Part shown: positions 16,629 to 24,933 of the stretch, piece by piece
How positions within the stretch are numbered: the stretch's first letter is position 1
How the letters are laid out: each line of letters starts with the position of its first letter
NCBI GenBank assembly: GCA_023249375.1
Contig: JAHFCT010000016.1
Coordinates: forward strand, 1 to 64,000
Length of the DNA stretch: 64,000 nucleotides
Direction: 5' to 3'
From: Gemmatimonadota bacterium
Lineage (GTDB): Bacteria > Gemmatimonadota > Gemmatimonadetes > Gemmatimonadales > Gemmatimonadaceae
The notes under the pieces: model-generated
Seen by the model: the letters and a program-made list of their open reading frames with translations, nothing else
Database searches by the model: none
What the model was told of the DNA's origin: nothing
Translations under genes and position numbers: made by a program

Positions 16629-16790
16629 ATGGAACAGATTCGCCAGGCGGAGATCAACGAGCAAGAGCCACTCGGCATCATCATCTCGCGCGGGCCGCGC
16701 GCCGAGGACACGCCGCGTTTGTCCGCATATATCTGGGGACCGGTCCCGGTGCCGGAACCCGTGGAACATCCCAAGCCCGTTGCGGCGTAG
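16629..16790 (+). CDS. 53-aa Pro-rich mini-protein (possible peptide precursor)
   Basis: ATG 16629 follows AGGA at 16617-16620 with an 8-nt spacer. The product has a charged N-terminal half (MEQIRQAEINEQEPLGIIIS) and a Pro/Val-rich end (SAYIWGPVPVPEPVEHPKPV AA). It occupies its own transcription unit: a terminator lies before it (16456-16486) and another after it (16955-16986), in an otherwise empty, AT-richer stretch. No family is recognised. The leader-plus-core look resembles peptide precursors, but no maturation enzyme is adjacent. Confidence 0.5.
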   Translation: MEQIRQAEINEQEPLGIIISRGPRAEDTPRLSAYIWGPVPVPEPVEHPKPVAA

Positions 16791-17141
16791 TCGCGAGACT
16801 CCGCACGGCATCGGCGTTGGACAACCGCGAAGGGCGAGCGCTCGAGACCACCACGACGAATGAAGGACGCAAGAGTCCGCGAGGTTCGCGGTTGGACTGA
16901 TCGGTGTCGCGAGACCGCAACCGGAATGGCAAGAAGATCTTGAACGAACCATATGCGCCTCGCGAATCATGCGTGGCGCTTTGCTTATCGGTCCAGGGGT
17001 TTCTGGCGGAGGCGACCTCGCGATCGGGGTTGGAGTCGGTCGGATGATCGATCGCCAGCCACTTGCTCGATCGGCGAAGCGCGGCAACGAACCGCGCCTT
17101 CAATGCAGCATAAGCACCACAATTCGGCATGACCAGAAACG
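16791..17141. other. Intergenic stretch without a convincing gene
   Basis: Apart from the terminator at 16955-16986, I see only short ORFs without ribosome sites. It probably holds the 3' UTR of the 53-aa mini-gene and spacer DNA up to the opposite-strand terminator at 17142. Confidence 0.5.
16955..16986 (+). terminator. Rho-independent terminator after the 53-aa mini-gene
   Basis: GCGCC-T-CGC / GCG-T-GGCGC imperfect stem with a 7-nt loop, followed by TTTGCTT. The 165 bp between the mini-gene stop and this hairpin hold no convincing ORF. Confidence 0.6.
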
Positions 17142-17175
17142 CACAGGGGAGCCGGCAGATGCCAGCTCCCCTGTG
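17142..17175 (-). terminator. Rho-independent terminator of the mini-histone gene
   Basis: On the minus strand, CACAGGGGAGC and GCTCCCCTGTG form a perfect 11-bp stem with a 12-nt loop, followed by CGTTTCT, 21 bp after the mini-histone stop. Confidence 0.85.
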
Positions 17176-17196
17176 TGCTCCGAAGAGCGAAGCGAA

Positions 17197-17271
17197 CTAC
17201 TTCTTCTTCGCGGCCTTCTTCGCCGGCTTCTTTGCAGCCTTTTTCTTCGCAGCCTTCTTCTTGGCAGCCAT
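17197..17271 (-). CDS. 24-aa Lys/Ala-rich histone H1-like mini-protein
   Basis: The ATG at 17271 is preceded by AGGAG with an 8-nt spacer. The whole product consists of Lys, Ala, one Pro and the initiator Met in AAKKK/KKAAK repeats, like a single turn of a histone H1 or AlgP-type tail. A strong terminator follows 21 bp later. Such peptides bind DNA or RNA by charge. The tail of the NYN/LOTUS protein at 25.6 kb ends in a similar Lys/Ala motif (PAAKKASAA). Too short for standard gene finders, but ribosome site and terminator make it convincing. Confidence 0.7.
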   Translation of the reverse strand: MAAKKKAAKKKAAKKPAKKAAKKK

Positions 17272-17769
17272 TGTACTAGCTCCTGTAAGGAGGGTCTTTC
17301 CCTGGCGATTCCCCGGTGAATCGCTGGGTTTCTCCGCCGCGTTACCACGACGGAAACTTGTTCACGGCCCCGAAGGGCGCGTTGCTAAGCGTTCGATCGT
17401 TCCTTCAAAAAAGCGCGCGCGACATCGATCACATCACATCAATAGACCAGTCGCGCTTCAAACTTGCATACACGATTGTATAAAGCTCGAAATCGCGCAA
17501 GTACCAACGCCACAATTTCTTTTTCGGGTTTCTCGACGATATCGACACGTCATCGCGGCACGTTCCGTCCTCGCGCGGCGCTGCGGCATGCGATCGTGCG
17601 TCGCGCGCGCTGCCGGCGCATGCCACTGGTCCATCGACGATTCTCCTCTGAGAATGTCACTCACGCCGCGTGCGCTCATCATCGGCGCGCGGTCGCGGCC
17701 GCAGGGCGATTGCGATTCGCGAGCACGCGGCCAACTTTAATCCATGCCGTTTCCGGAGAGGGTGCCCGA
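17272..17769. promoter_or_regulatory. Divergent upstream region between mini-histone and formate dehydrogenase genes
   Basis: About 500 bp without a credible gene. TTGTATAAA at 17476-17484 gives a plus-strand extended -10 (TATAAA), and its complement gives TACAAT for the minus strand, so both genes may start here. The fdh leader would then be near 280 nt and the mini-histone leader near 190 nt. No known riboswitch was recognised in either. Confidence 0.4.
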
Positions 17770-20724
17770 GTGCCAACGCTGAAGATCAACGGCGAGTCCG
17801 TGCACGCCGCCGAGGGTGCGACGATCCTCGACGCGGCACGTGCGGCGGACATCGACATTCCGACCCTCTGCTGGTATCCGCGCCTGACGACGGCCGGTAA
17901 TTGCCGTGTGTGTCTCGTTTCCGTGGATGGTTCCGCCAAGCTGCTGCCGGCGTGCGCGACGGCCGCCGCCGAGGGAATGGTGGTCACGACGGAATCGGAC
18001 GCGGCGATTGCGAATCGCCGCGCCGTGCTCTCGATGCTGCTCGAGCGCTATCCGGTGGAGCAGGTCCCCGAGGAGGGCGCGCGCAACGAGTTCGAACAGC
18101 TGGTGCGCCGGTACGATGTGCCGCTCGAACGGCGCAGCACGCTGCCGCTCCGCACGGGCGATAGCCGTGCCGGTGATCCGATCATCCGGCACGACATGAG
18201 CACGTGCGTACTGTGCACGCGCTGTGTGCGCGCCTGCGAAGACATTCAGGTGGTGGGTGTGCTCGAAGTCGCGGAGCGCGGACCGTACGCGCAGATCATC
18301 GTCGGCGCCGACGGCAATCCGGAGCACGCAGGCTGCACCTGGTGCGGCGAATGCGTGCGTGTGTGCCCGACGGGGGCAATCCACGACATTCTTCCGCTGG
18401 CGAAGTTCAAAGCCGAATCGATGGCATTGCCCCAGCGCGTGGTGCGCTCCGTCTGCCCGTATTGTGGTGTGGGATGCCAGCTCGACCTGCATGTGCGAGG
18501 CGAGGACCTCGAACGGGTGGTGAGTCCGTGGATCGAGGAGCCGACGGCGAACGAAGGCTCCACGTGCGTGAAGGGACGGTTTGGCACCGACTTCGTGCTG
18601 CATCGCGACCGGCTGACGATGCCGCTCATCAGAAAGGGCTGGCAGCGCGACGCGCAGGGGACGTGGACGTTCGACGCCACGCGTGATGGCGCGGCCGAGT
18701 GGCCGCACCGCGGCGGACCGTGGGAGAGCATTCGCGCTGAAGGGCCGAGCCGCAAGCGGCGGCCGCAGTCGAACCCGCTGCGCACGCTGCCGACGGGCAT
18801 GGGGTCGCTGGGCGATCCGCGCGACCGCGTCGCAACGCCGCACGAGTGGTATGCGCCGTTTCGCGAAGCGACGTGGGACGAGGCGATGGAGCTGACGGCG
18901 CAGCAGTTGGCGCGCCTGCGCGACAGCCACGGCCCGGACGCAGTGGCCACATTCAGCTCGGCCAAGTGCTCGAACGAGGAGAACTACCTGTTGCAGAAGA
19001 TCTTCCGCGCGGCGATCGGCACGAACAACGTCGACCACTGCACGCGGCTGTGCCATTCGTCATCGGTGGCGGCGATGCAGCGGGCACTGAGCACGACGGC
19101 CGCCTCGGGTTCGATGCGCGAGGTGGAGAAGGCGTCGGACGTGATCTTCGTGCTCGGCGCGAACACGACCGAGAGCCATCCGGTGTTTGGCGCGGCGATC
19201 AAGCGCGCCGTGAAGCGCGGCGCGACGCTGCTGGTGGCTGACCCGCGCCGCACGGAACTGGCCGCACGCTCCGCGGTGCACCTGCAGGTGATGCCGGGCA
19301 CGGACGTGGCGCTGCTCAACGCGATGCTGCACCACGTGCTCGAGCAGGGGCTTGAGAACACGCAGTTTATCGCGACGCGCACGCATGGCTTTGCGGCCGT
19401 GCGCGACGCGGTGGCGCCATATACGCCGGAGGCGGCGGAGGCGATCACGGGCGTGGACGCGGCGCTCATCCGTCGTGCCGCCGAGGCGTATGCGCGCGGG
19501 CCGAACTCGTCGACGTTGTGGGCGATGGGGCTGTCGCAGCATCACACCGGCACCGACATCGTGACGTCGCTGCTGAACCTGATGCTCGCGTGCGGCATGA
19601 TTGGACGCTGGGGCGCGGCGATGATCGCGATCCGCGGGCAGAACAACGTGCAGGGCGCCAGCGACATGGGGGCGATCCCGTTCGCGTACACCGACTATAT
19701 GCGCGTGGACGATCCCGAGGTGCGCGACTTTTTTGCGACGGCGTGGGGCATCGAGCCATCGCGGCTGTCGCTGACCGTGGGGCGCAAGGTCACGCAGATA
19801 GTCGGCGCGGACTCGCCGGTGCGCGGCATGTACATCATGGGCGAGAACCCGATCATCTCGGATCCCGACGTGTCGCATGCGGAGGAGTGGTTCCGCCGAC
19901 TGGAGTTCCTGGCGGTGCAGGACCTGTTCCTGACGGAGACCGCACGTTATGCCGACGTCGTGCTGCCGGGCGCGTCGTTCGCCGAGAAGACGGGGACGTT
20001 CGTGAACACGGAGCGCCGCATTCAGCTGTCGGAGAAGGCGATCCGGCCGCCGGGCGAAGCGCGGGAGGACCTCGCGATCCTCATCGACTTGAGCGAGCGC
20101 CTGGGACTGGCCGCGCCGTATGCGGACGCAGCGGACGTGATGACGGAGATTGCACACGTGACGCCGACGCTGCGCGGCGTGACGCACGCGCGGCTGCTCA
20201 CGCATCGAGAGGGGCTGCAATATCCCGTGACCGACGAGAAGCATCTGGGGACCGATTTCCTGTTCGCCGACGAGTTCCCGACGACGGACGGACGCGCGAC
20301 GATGGTGCCGGTGGAGTACCTGCCGCCCGCGGAGATGCCGGACGCGGAGTATCCGTATTTCCTCAACACCGGGCGCCAGATCTATCACTGGCACACGGGG
20401 ACGATGACGCGGCGTTCCACCGCGCTCGATGCGCGCGAGAGCGGTCCGACGATTGAGCTTCACCCGGCGGATGCGGCGGAACTGGGCGTGCAGGACGGCG
20501 ACGAAGTACTGGTGGCGTCGCGCCGGGCGCAGATTCGGATCGCCGTGCGGCTGAGCCCACGCATGGCGCGTCATCAGGTGTTCCTTCCGATGCATTACCG
20601 CGAGGCGGCGGCGAACCTGCTCACGAATCCGGCGCTGGATCCGGTGGCGCACATTCCGGAGTTCAAGGTGTGCGCCGTTCGCATCGAGCCGGCGGCAGTC
20701 GGCGCGCCGGTCGGAGGAGACTGA
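17770..20724 (+). CDS. fdhA: Formate dehydrogenase alpha subunit, NuoG-like N-terminus, Cys type
   Basis: 984 residues from GTG 17770 (GGAGAGGG ends 7 nt upstream). N-terminal 2Fe-2S domain with C34-x10-C45-x2-C48-x13-C62, then a His-Cys3 4Fe-4S motif (HDMSTCVLCTRCVRAC), a two-cluster ferredoxin region (CTWCGECVRVCPTGAI) and the molybdopterin part starting CPYCGVGCQLDLHV. The active-site residue is Cys428 in DHCTRLCHSSSV, not selenocysteine. Oxidises formate to CO2. A ~55-residue insert at ~305-362 between the 4Fe-4S and catalytic regions is unusual. No beta or gamma subunit and no fdhD are adjacent; the next gene is an SDR 1 bp away. Confidence 0.9.
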   Translation: MPTLKINGESVHAAEGATILDAARAADIDIPTLCWYPRLTTAGNCRVCLVSVDGSAKLLPACATAAAEGMVVTTESDAAIANRRAVLSMLLERYPVEQVPEEGARNEFEQLVRRYDVPLERRSTLPLRTGDSRAGDPIIRHDMSTCVLCTRCVRACEDIQVVGVLEVAERGPYAQIIVGADGNPEHAGCTWCGECVRVCPTGAIHDILPLAKFKAESMALPQRVVRSVCPYCGVGCQLDLHVRGEDLERVVSPWIEEPTANEGSTCVKGRFGTDFVLHRDRLTMPLIRKGWQRDAQGTWTFDATRDGAAEWPHRGGPWESIRAEGPSRKRRPQSNPLRTLPTGMGSLGDPRDRVATPHEWYAPFREATWDEAMELTAQQLARLRDSHGPDAVATFSSAKCSNEENYLLQKIFRAAIGTNNVDHCTRLCHSSSVAAMQRALSTTAASGSMREVEKASDVIFVLGANTTESHPVFGAAIKRAVKRGATLLVADPRRTELAARSAVHLQVMPGTDVALLNAMLHHVLEQGLENTQFIATRTHGFAAVRDAVAPYTPEAAEAITGVDAALIRRAAEAYARGPNSSTLWAMGLSQHHTGTDIVTSLLNLMLACGMIGRWGAAMIAIRGQNNVQGASDMGAIPFAYTDYMRVDDPEVRDFFATAWGIEPSRLSLTVGRKVTQIVGADSPVRGMYIMGENPIISDPDVSHAEEWFRRLEFLAVQDLFLTETARYADVVLPGASFAEKTGTFVNTERRIQLSEKAIRPPGEAREDLAILIDLSERLGLAAPYADAADVMTEIAHVTPTLRGVTHARLLTHREGLQYPVTDEKHLGTDFLFADEFPTTDGRATMVPVEYLPPAEMPDAEYPYFLNTGRQIYHWHTGTMTRRSTALDARESGPTIELHPADAAELGVQDGDEVLVASRRAQIRIAVRLSPRMARHQVFLPMHYREAAANLLTNPALDPVAHIPEFKVCAVRIEPAAVGAPVGGD

Positions 20725-20725
20725 C

Positions 20726-21517
20726 ATGGAACTGGGATTGCGCGGCAAGGTGGCGTTGGTGGGCGGCGCATCATCCGGACTGGGACGCGCAATCGCCGAG
20801 GAACTGGCGACTGAGGGGTGCGACGTTGCGATCGTGGCGCGGGGGCAGGAGCGCCTGCAGGAAGTGGCGGATGATCTGGTGCGGCGATTTGGCGTGCGGG
20901 TGATCGCGATTCCGGCGGATTTGGCGAAGGCCGGCGCTCCCGCAGAATGCGTGCGCCTGGCGGAGGCGGCCCTTGAGCGCGTGGACATTCTGGTGGCCAA
21001 TGCCGGCGGCCCGCCGGCGACGAATGTCGTTGATGCGACGACGGCGCAGTTCGAGGCGGCGCTGCGGCTCAACCTGCTGGCGTCGATCGAGCTCGCGCAG
21101 GCGGCGCTGCCGGGCATGCGTGCGCGCCGCTGGGGGCGTGTGATTTTTCTGACGTCGTTCGCGGCAAAGCAGCCGCAGCCCGACCTGCTGCTGTCGAACA
21201 CGGCGCGCGCGGGGCTGCTCGGCTTTGCGAAGACGATGGCCAACGAGGTGGCGCAATACGGCGTGCTCGTGAACACACTGTTGACCGGTCACTTCGACAC
21301 GGCGCGCGCGGGCGAACTGGCGCGCATGCGGGCGGCGCGCGAGGGCAAGAGCGTGGATGAGCTGCTGGCGCGCCGCGCCGCGCACGTGCCGCTTGGGCGC
21401 GTCGGCGCGCCGCGTGAGATGGCGGCGCTGGTGGCGTTTCTCGCATCGGAGCGCGCGAGCTTCGTGACGGGCACGGCGATTCAGGTGGATGGCGGGCAGA
21501 CAGCGGGACTGCTGTAG
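20726..21517 (+). CDS. Short-chain dehydrogenase/reductase family protein with altered active site
   Basis: 263 residues. Rossmann start VALVGGASSGLGRAIAEELA, NAG motif (ILVANAGGPPA), catalytic-region Ser in VIFLTSFAAKQPQP and C-terminal ASFVTGTAIQVDGGQT are all typical of classical FabG-like SDRs. The YxxxK signature is replaced by SNTAR (residues ~155-159), as in a recognised group of SDRs with uncertain activity. It follows fdhA by 1 bp with a GGAGGAG site, so it is probably co-transcribed. Substrate unknown. Confidence 0.85.
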   Translation: MELGLRGKVALVGGASSGLGRAIAEELATEGCDVAIVARGQERLQEVADDLVRRFGVRVIAIPADLAKAGAPAECVRLAEAALERVDILVANAGGPPATNVVDATTAQFEAALRLNLLASIELAQAALPGMRARRWGRVIFLTSFAAKQPQPDLLLSNTARAGLLGFAKTMANEVAQYGVLVNTLLTGHFDTARAGELARMRAAREGKSVDELLARRAAHVPLGRVGAPREMAALVAFLASERASFVTGTAIQVDGGQTAGLL

Positions 21518-21519
21518 CG

Positions 21520-21533
21520 ACGCAGGCCTGCGT
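21520..21533. other. Perfect 14-bp palindrome after the SDR gene
   Basis: ACGCAGGCCTGCGT immediately follows the SDR stop. Without a T-tract it is more likely an mRNA end structure or protein site than a terminator. The following 217 bp to tdh hold no gene. Confidence 0.4.
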
Positions 21534-21750
21534 GCCGCCACGCGCAAAACCCTCACAGGTGCACGGGGAAGTTCCTGATGCGCTTTCACGTGCAGCGGAT
21601 ATTCAGCGAAGCGCGTGCGTGCGGCGTTGCCCTTCCCTGCGGCACCGCTGCGGGCGACGTTTAATCGTTCGGCAGTGACAAGCTCGTCCGGTGCACGATG
21701 ACGTGTGATGTCGTGCCGGTGATGACCACCAGTTATCGGAGTTTCCGCGC

Positions 21751-22776
21751 GTGAAAGCGCTCGTCAAGGAATCCCCAGCGGCGGGATTCGTGCTGAAGGA
21801 CGTCCCGGTTCCCACGATCCGCGACAACGAAGTGCTCATCAAGGTCTCTCGTGCCGGCGTGTGCGGCACGGACGTTCACATTCACGAGTGGGATGACTGG
21901 GCGCGCAACCGCTGCAAGCCGCCGTTCACGGTGGGCCACGAGTTTGCGGGCACGGTGGTGGAGGTCGGCAAGCTCGTGCAGGATGTGCACATCAACGACC
22001 GCGTGACGGCCGAAGGGCATATCGTCTGCGGTCGCTGCCATCTGTGCCGCACGGGCAACTCGCATGTCTGCCCCAACACGAGGATCATCGGCGTCGACCG
22101 TGACGGCTGCTTCGCGGAGTACATCGCGATGCCCGCCGGCAACGTCTGGCATCTCGACGACAACATTCCGTTCGAAATCGGCGGCATTCACGATCCGATG
22201 GGCAATGCGTTTCACACGGCGCTGACGGCCGACATTCCGGGGAACACGGTGCTGGTCACCGGATGCGGGCCGATCGGCATCTTCGCGGTGGGCATCTGCG
22301 TGGCGGCGGGGGCAAGCCACGTGATTGCGAGCGACGTGAATCCGCGGCGACTGGAACTGGCGAAAGGCATGGGCGCTCATGACGCAGTGCATCCCGATCA
22401 GGTGGCTGAGGCAGTGCGCAAAGCCACCGACGGATTGGGCGTGGACGTGGTGCTTGAGATGGCGGGCGTCCCCGCCGCGGTGCACCAAGCCTTCAAGGAA
22501 GTGCGTGTGGGCGGCCGCGTGCAGATGCTCGGCATTCCGGCGAAGCCGATGGAGATGAACCTCGCCACGGAGATCATCTTCAAGGGCGTGACGGTGTACG
22601 GCGTGGTAGGGCGGCGAATGTACGACACCTGGATCCAGATGACGCAGTTCCTGCGCTCCGGCAAGTTCGATCCGACGCCGGTGATCACGCACCGCTTTCC
22701 GCTCGAGCAGCACGCCGAGGCGATTGGCGTGATCAAGAGCGGCGAGGCGGGCAAGGTGGTCTTCGAGATCGGGTGA
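21751..22776 (+). CDS. tdh: L-threonine 3-dehydrogenase
   Basis: 341 residues from GTG 21751, the usual family length. Zinc medium-chain dehydrogenase with catalytic Cys/His (GVCGTDVHIHEWDDWA, VGHEFAGTVV), the structural zinc loop (CGRCHLCRTGNSHVC) and NAD-binding VLVTGCGPIGIFAVGICVA. It oxidises L-threonine to 2-amino-3-ketobutyrate with NAD+. The kbl gene follows by 7 bp, which completes conversion to glycine and acetyl-CoA, so the assignment over other polyol dehydrogenases is firm. Confidence 0.96.
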   Translation: MKALVKESPAAGFVLKDVPVPTIRDNEVLIKVSRAGVCGTDVHIHEWDDWARNRCKPPFTVGHEFAGTVVEVGKLVQDVHINDRVTAEGHIVCGRCHLCRTGNSHVCPNTRIIGVDRDGCFAEYIAMPAGNVWHLDDNIPFEIGGIHDPMGNAFHTALTADIPGNTVLVTGCGPIGIFAVGICVAAGASHVIASDVNPRRLELAKGMGAHDAVHPDQVAEAVRKATDGLGVDVVLEMAGVPAAVHQAFKEVRVGGRVQMLGIPAKPMEMNLATEIIFKGVTVYGVVGRRMYDTWIQMTQFLRSGKFDPTPVITHRFPLEQHAEAIGVIKSGEAGKVVFEIG

Positions 22777-22783
22777 ACACAAA

Positions 22784-23992
22784 ATGGCACTGAACACCGA
22801 ATTCAACGCGTCGCTCGACGGCGCCATTGCACAACTCAAGACCGACGGCGTGTACAAGCGGCTCAACTATCTCGAGTCGCCGCAGGCGGCGCGCGTGCGG
22901 ATGGAAGGACGCGGCGAGGTGCTGATCCTCTCCTCGAACAACTACCTGGGGCTGAGCGCGGAACCGTCGGTGGTGCAGGCTGGCCACGAGGGATTGCGCA
23001 ACTACGGCGCGGGCACGGGGAGCGTGCGCTTCATCTGCGGCACGTTCACCATCCACCGCGACCTCGAGCAGGCGCTGGCGCGCTTTGTCGGCACGCCGGC
23101 GGCGATGTCCTTCGTGAGCTGCTGGAACGCCAACGAGGGACTGACCGCGACCATCGCCGAGGAGGGCGATTTCGTGGTGAGCGACGCGCTCAATCATGCG
23201 TCGATCATCGACTCGGTGCGGCTGGCGAAGGCGATCACGAAGTGCACGACGGCGGTGTACAAGCACGGTGATCTCGACGACCTGCGTGAGAAGCTCGCGG
23301 CCAATACGGGCGCGCGGCGGCGCATCATCTGGACGGACGGCGTCTTCTCGATGGAAGGCAGCATCGCGAAGCTGCCGGAGATCCTGCAGATCGCGCGCGA
23401 CACCAACTCCATCGTCGTCATGGACGATTCGCACTCGACGGGCGTGCTGGGCGCCACGGGACGCGGGACGGCCGAGCATTATGGCGTGGTAGGTGAAGTG
23501 GATGTGATCACGTCGACGCTGGGCAAGGCGCTGGGCGGTGCGGCGGGAGGTTTTGTGGCGGGGAGCGCGTCGCTGTGCGACATGCTGACACAGCGGTCGC
23601 GGCCGCAGCTCTTCTCCAACGCGCTGCCGCCGACGGTGGCGGCCAGTGCGCTGGCGTCGGTGCAGTTTCTCGAAGCGCATCCGGAGCGGGTGCAGTCGCT
23701 GCGTGACAACTCGGCGTACTTCAGGCAGGCGATCATCGAGGCGGGATTCACGCCGCTGCCCGGTGACACGCCGATCATCCCGATCATCATTGGCGAGACG
23801 GCGCACGCTATCCGGATGAGCGAGATGCTGCTCGACGAGGGCATCTTCATCACCGGCTTCGGATTCCCGGTGGTGCCGCAGGGGACGGCGCGGCTGCGGT
23901 GTCAAATTTCGGCATCGCACACGAAGGACGATCTCGACTATGCGGTGCGGGCCATCAGCAGCGTGGCGCGCCGGGTGGGGCTGGCGAAGTAG
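22784..23992 (+). CDS. kbl: Glycine C-acetyltransferase (2-amino-3-ketobutyrate CoA ligase)
   Basis: 402 residues. PLP alpha-oxoamine synthase fold with LILSSNNYLGLSAEPSV, the Asp/His cofactor motif VVMDDSHSTGVLGATGRGT and the PLP lysine in STLGKALGGAAGG. Cleaves 2-amino-3-ketobutyrate with CoA to glycine and acetyl-CoA, working on the unstable product of Tdh encoded just upstream. A GC-rich hairpin (CCCGGGT-N5-ACCCGGG, 23998-24016) follows the stop. Confidence 0.96.
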   Translation: MALNTEFNASLDGAIAQLKTDGVYKRLNYLESPQAARVRMEGRGEVLILSSNNYLGLSAEPSVVQAGHEGLRNYGAGTGSVRFICGTFTIHRDLEQALARFVGTPAAMSFVSCWNANEGLTATIAEEGDFVVSDALNHASIIDSVRLAKAITKCTTAVYKHGDLDDLREKLAANTGARRRIIWTDGVFSMEGSIAKLPEILQIARDTNSIVVMDDSHSTGVLGATGRGTAEHYGVVGEVDVITSTLGKALGGAAGGFVAGSASLCDMLTQRSRPQLFSNALPPTVAASALASVQFLEAHPERVQSLRDNSAYFRQAIIEAGFTPLPGDTPIIPIIIGETAHAIRMSEMLLDEGIFITGFGFPVVPQGTARLRCQISASHTKDDLDYAVRAISSVARRVGLAK

Positions 23993-24130
23993 CGGGTCCC
24001 GGGTTCGTGACCCGGGGGCGGGACGCATCGTCTTCATCCGGTACCTCTGGCTGCCCCGGTCACCGTGCGGCAATTTGTGTCGCGTCGGTGCGCGGGTGAG
24101 CTGGCGATCCTCCTATTCGAGGGGTCTAGC

Positions 24131-24793
24131 ATGCGTACGATCTCACGCCTTGGCCGCGCGCTCACGCTGGCGGCGATTCTCCCAGCCGCCGCCGCGGCGC
24201 AGCAGGCTGGCGCGCCGATGGACAACTCGTGGTTCTGGGGCGTGGGGGGCGGCCGCATGTCGTTCCCCACGTACTTCCACCGCATCGACGCGCCGATGGT
24301 TTCGGCCGACTGGTTGATCACGCGGCAGCGCTGGGCGCTCGACCTGTACGGGTCGCAGGCGTACTTCACCGACTCCTCAACCGTGGCGGACCCGAACTCG
24401 TCAGGGCTGCGCAAGGCACTGATGACCGATTTGCGGCGCGTCGGCTTCCAGGGCATTGTCTTCCTGCCCAACTGGACGTGGTTCCGGCCGTATGTCGGTC
24501 TTGGCTACTCGTTCAATTTCGTGAAGGCGGCCGCGCCGATTGGGACTTTCTTCAACAGCGCCGCGGCGCGCGACTCCGCGGAAAAGCGGGTGAACGATGC
24601 GCGCGCCCAGGGTAAGGCGACGTACAGCGCGGGCTTCATGATTACGTGGCGCAAGTTTGCGCCGTATGCGCAGTACACGATGATGCCCACCAAGGGCACC
24701 GGCTCCTGGCTCATCAACGGCGACGGCCAGAGTTCCTTCTGGGAAGCCGGCGTGCGCTACAACTTCGGGACGTCGATCGACAAGCTGAGATAG
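24131..24793 (+). CDS. Putative outer-membrane beta-barrel protein
   Basis: 220 residues. Signal peptide ends AAAAAQQ. The rest alternates aromatic and small residues in ~10-residue strands (WFWGVGGGRMSFP, WALDLYGSQAYF, WFRPYVGLGYSFNF, YSAGFMITWRKFAPYAQYTM) and ends with a YNFG strand near the C-terminus, as in OmpA/OmpW-like small barrels. No family is assigned. A strong terminator follows at 24827. Confidence 0.75.
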   Translation: MRTISRLGRALTLAAILPAAAAAQQAGAPMDNSWFWGVGGGRMSFPTYFHRIDAPMVSADWLITRQRWALDLYGSQAYFTDSSTVADPNSSGLRKALMTDLRRVGFQGIVFLPNWTWFRPYVGLGYSFNFVKAAAPIGTFFNSAAARDSAEKRVNDARAQGKATYSAGFMITWRKFAPYAQYTMMPTKGTGSWLINGDGQSSFWEAGVRYNFGTSIDKLR

Positions 24794-24826
24794 CGATCGG
24801 CCGGCGGATGATCGCAGACTGATGCC

Positions 24827-24860
24827 GAAGGGCGGACTCCGAACGGAGCCCGCCCTTCTT
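24827..24860. terminator. Strong hairpin terminator (bidirectional position)
   Basis: GAAGGGCGG-A-CTCC-GAAC-GGAG-C-CCGCCCTTC stem followed by TTG, between the barrel gene and the converging glycosylase gene. Confidence 0.85.
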
Positions 24861-24933
24861 GCATCGCCGCATTGACGCGCGGGGTCACACAGACAGCGGC
24901 CGGTCCTGCTGATGCGTCACCGGTCGGCGACGG

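Noticed and set aside
16860-16943. 27-codon ORF downstream of the 53-aa mini-gene
   Set aside because: No ribosome site and no recognisable composition; probably 3' UTR.
17485-17769. Riboswitch or structured leader before fdhA
   Set aside because: The leader is long, but I could match no known riboswitch core by eye; only covariance-model searches could change this.
19051-19053. Possible selenocysteine in formate dehydrogenase
   Set aside because: The active-site codon is TGC (Cys), so no selenium insertion is needed.
19060-21276. 738-codon open frame on the minus strand across fdhA and the SDR gene
   Set aside because: It is antisense to two well-supported genes; the Arg/Ala/His-rich translation is typical of GC-driven shadow frames.
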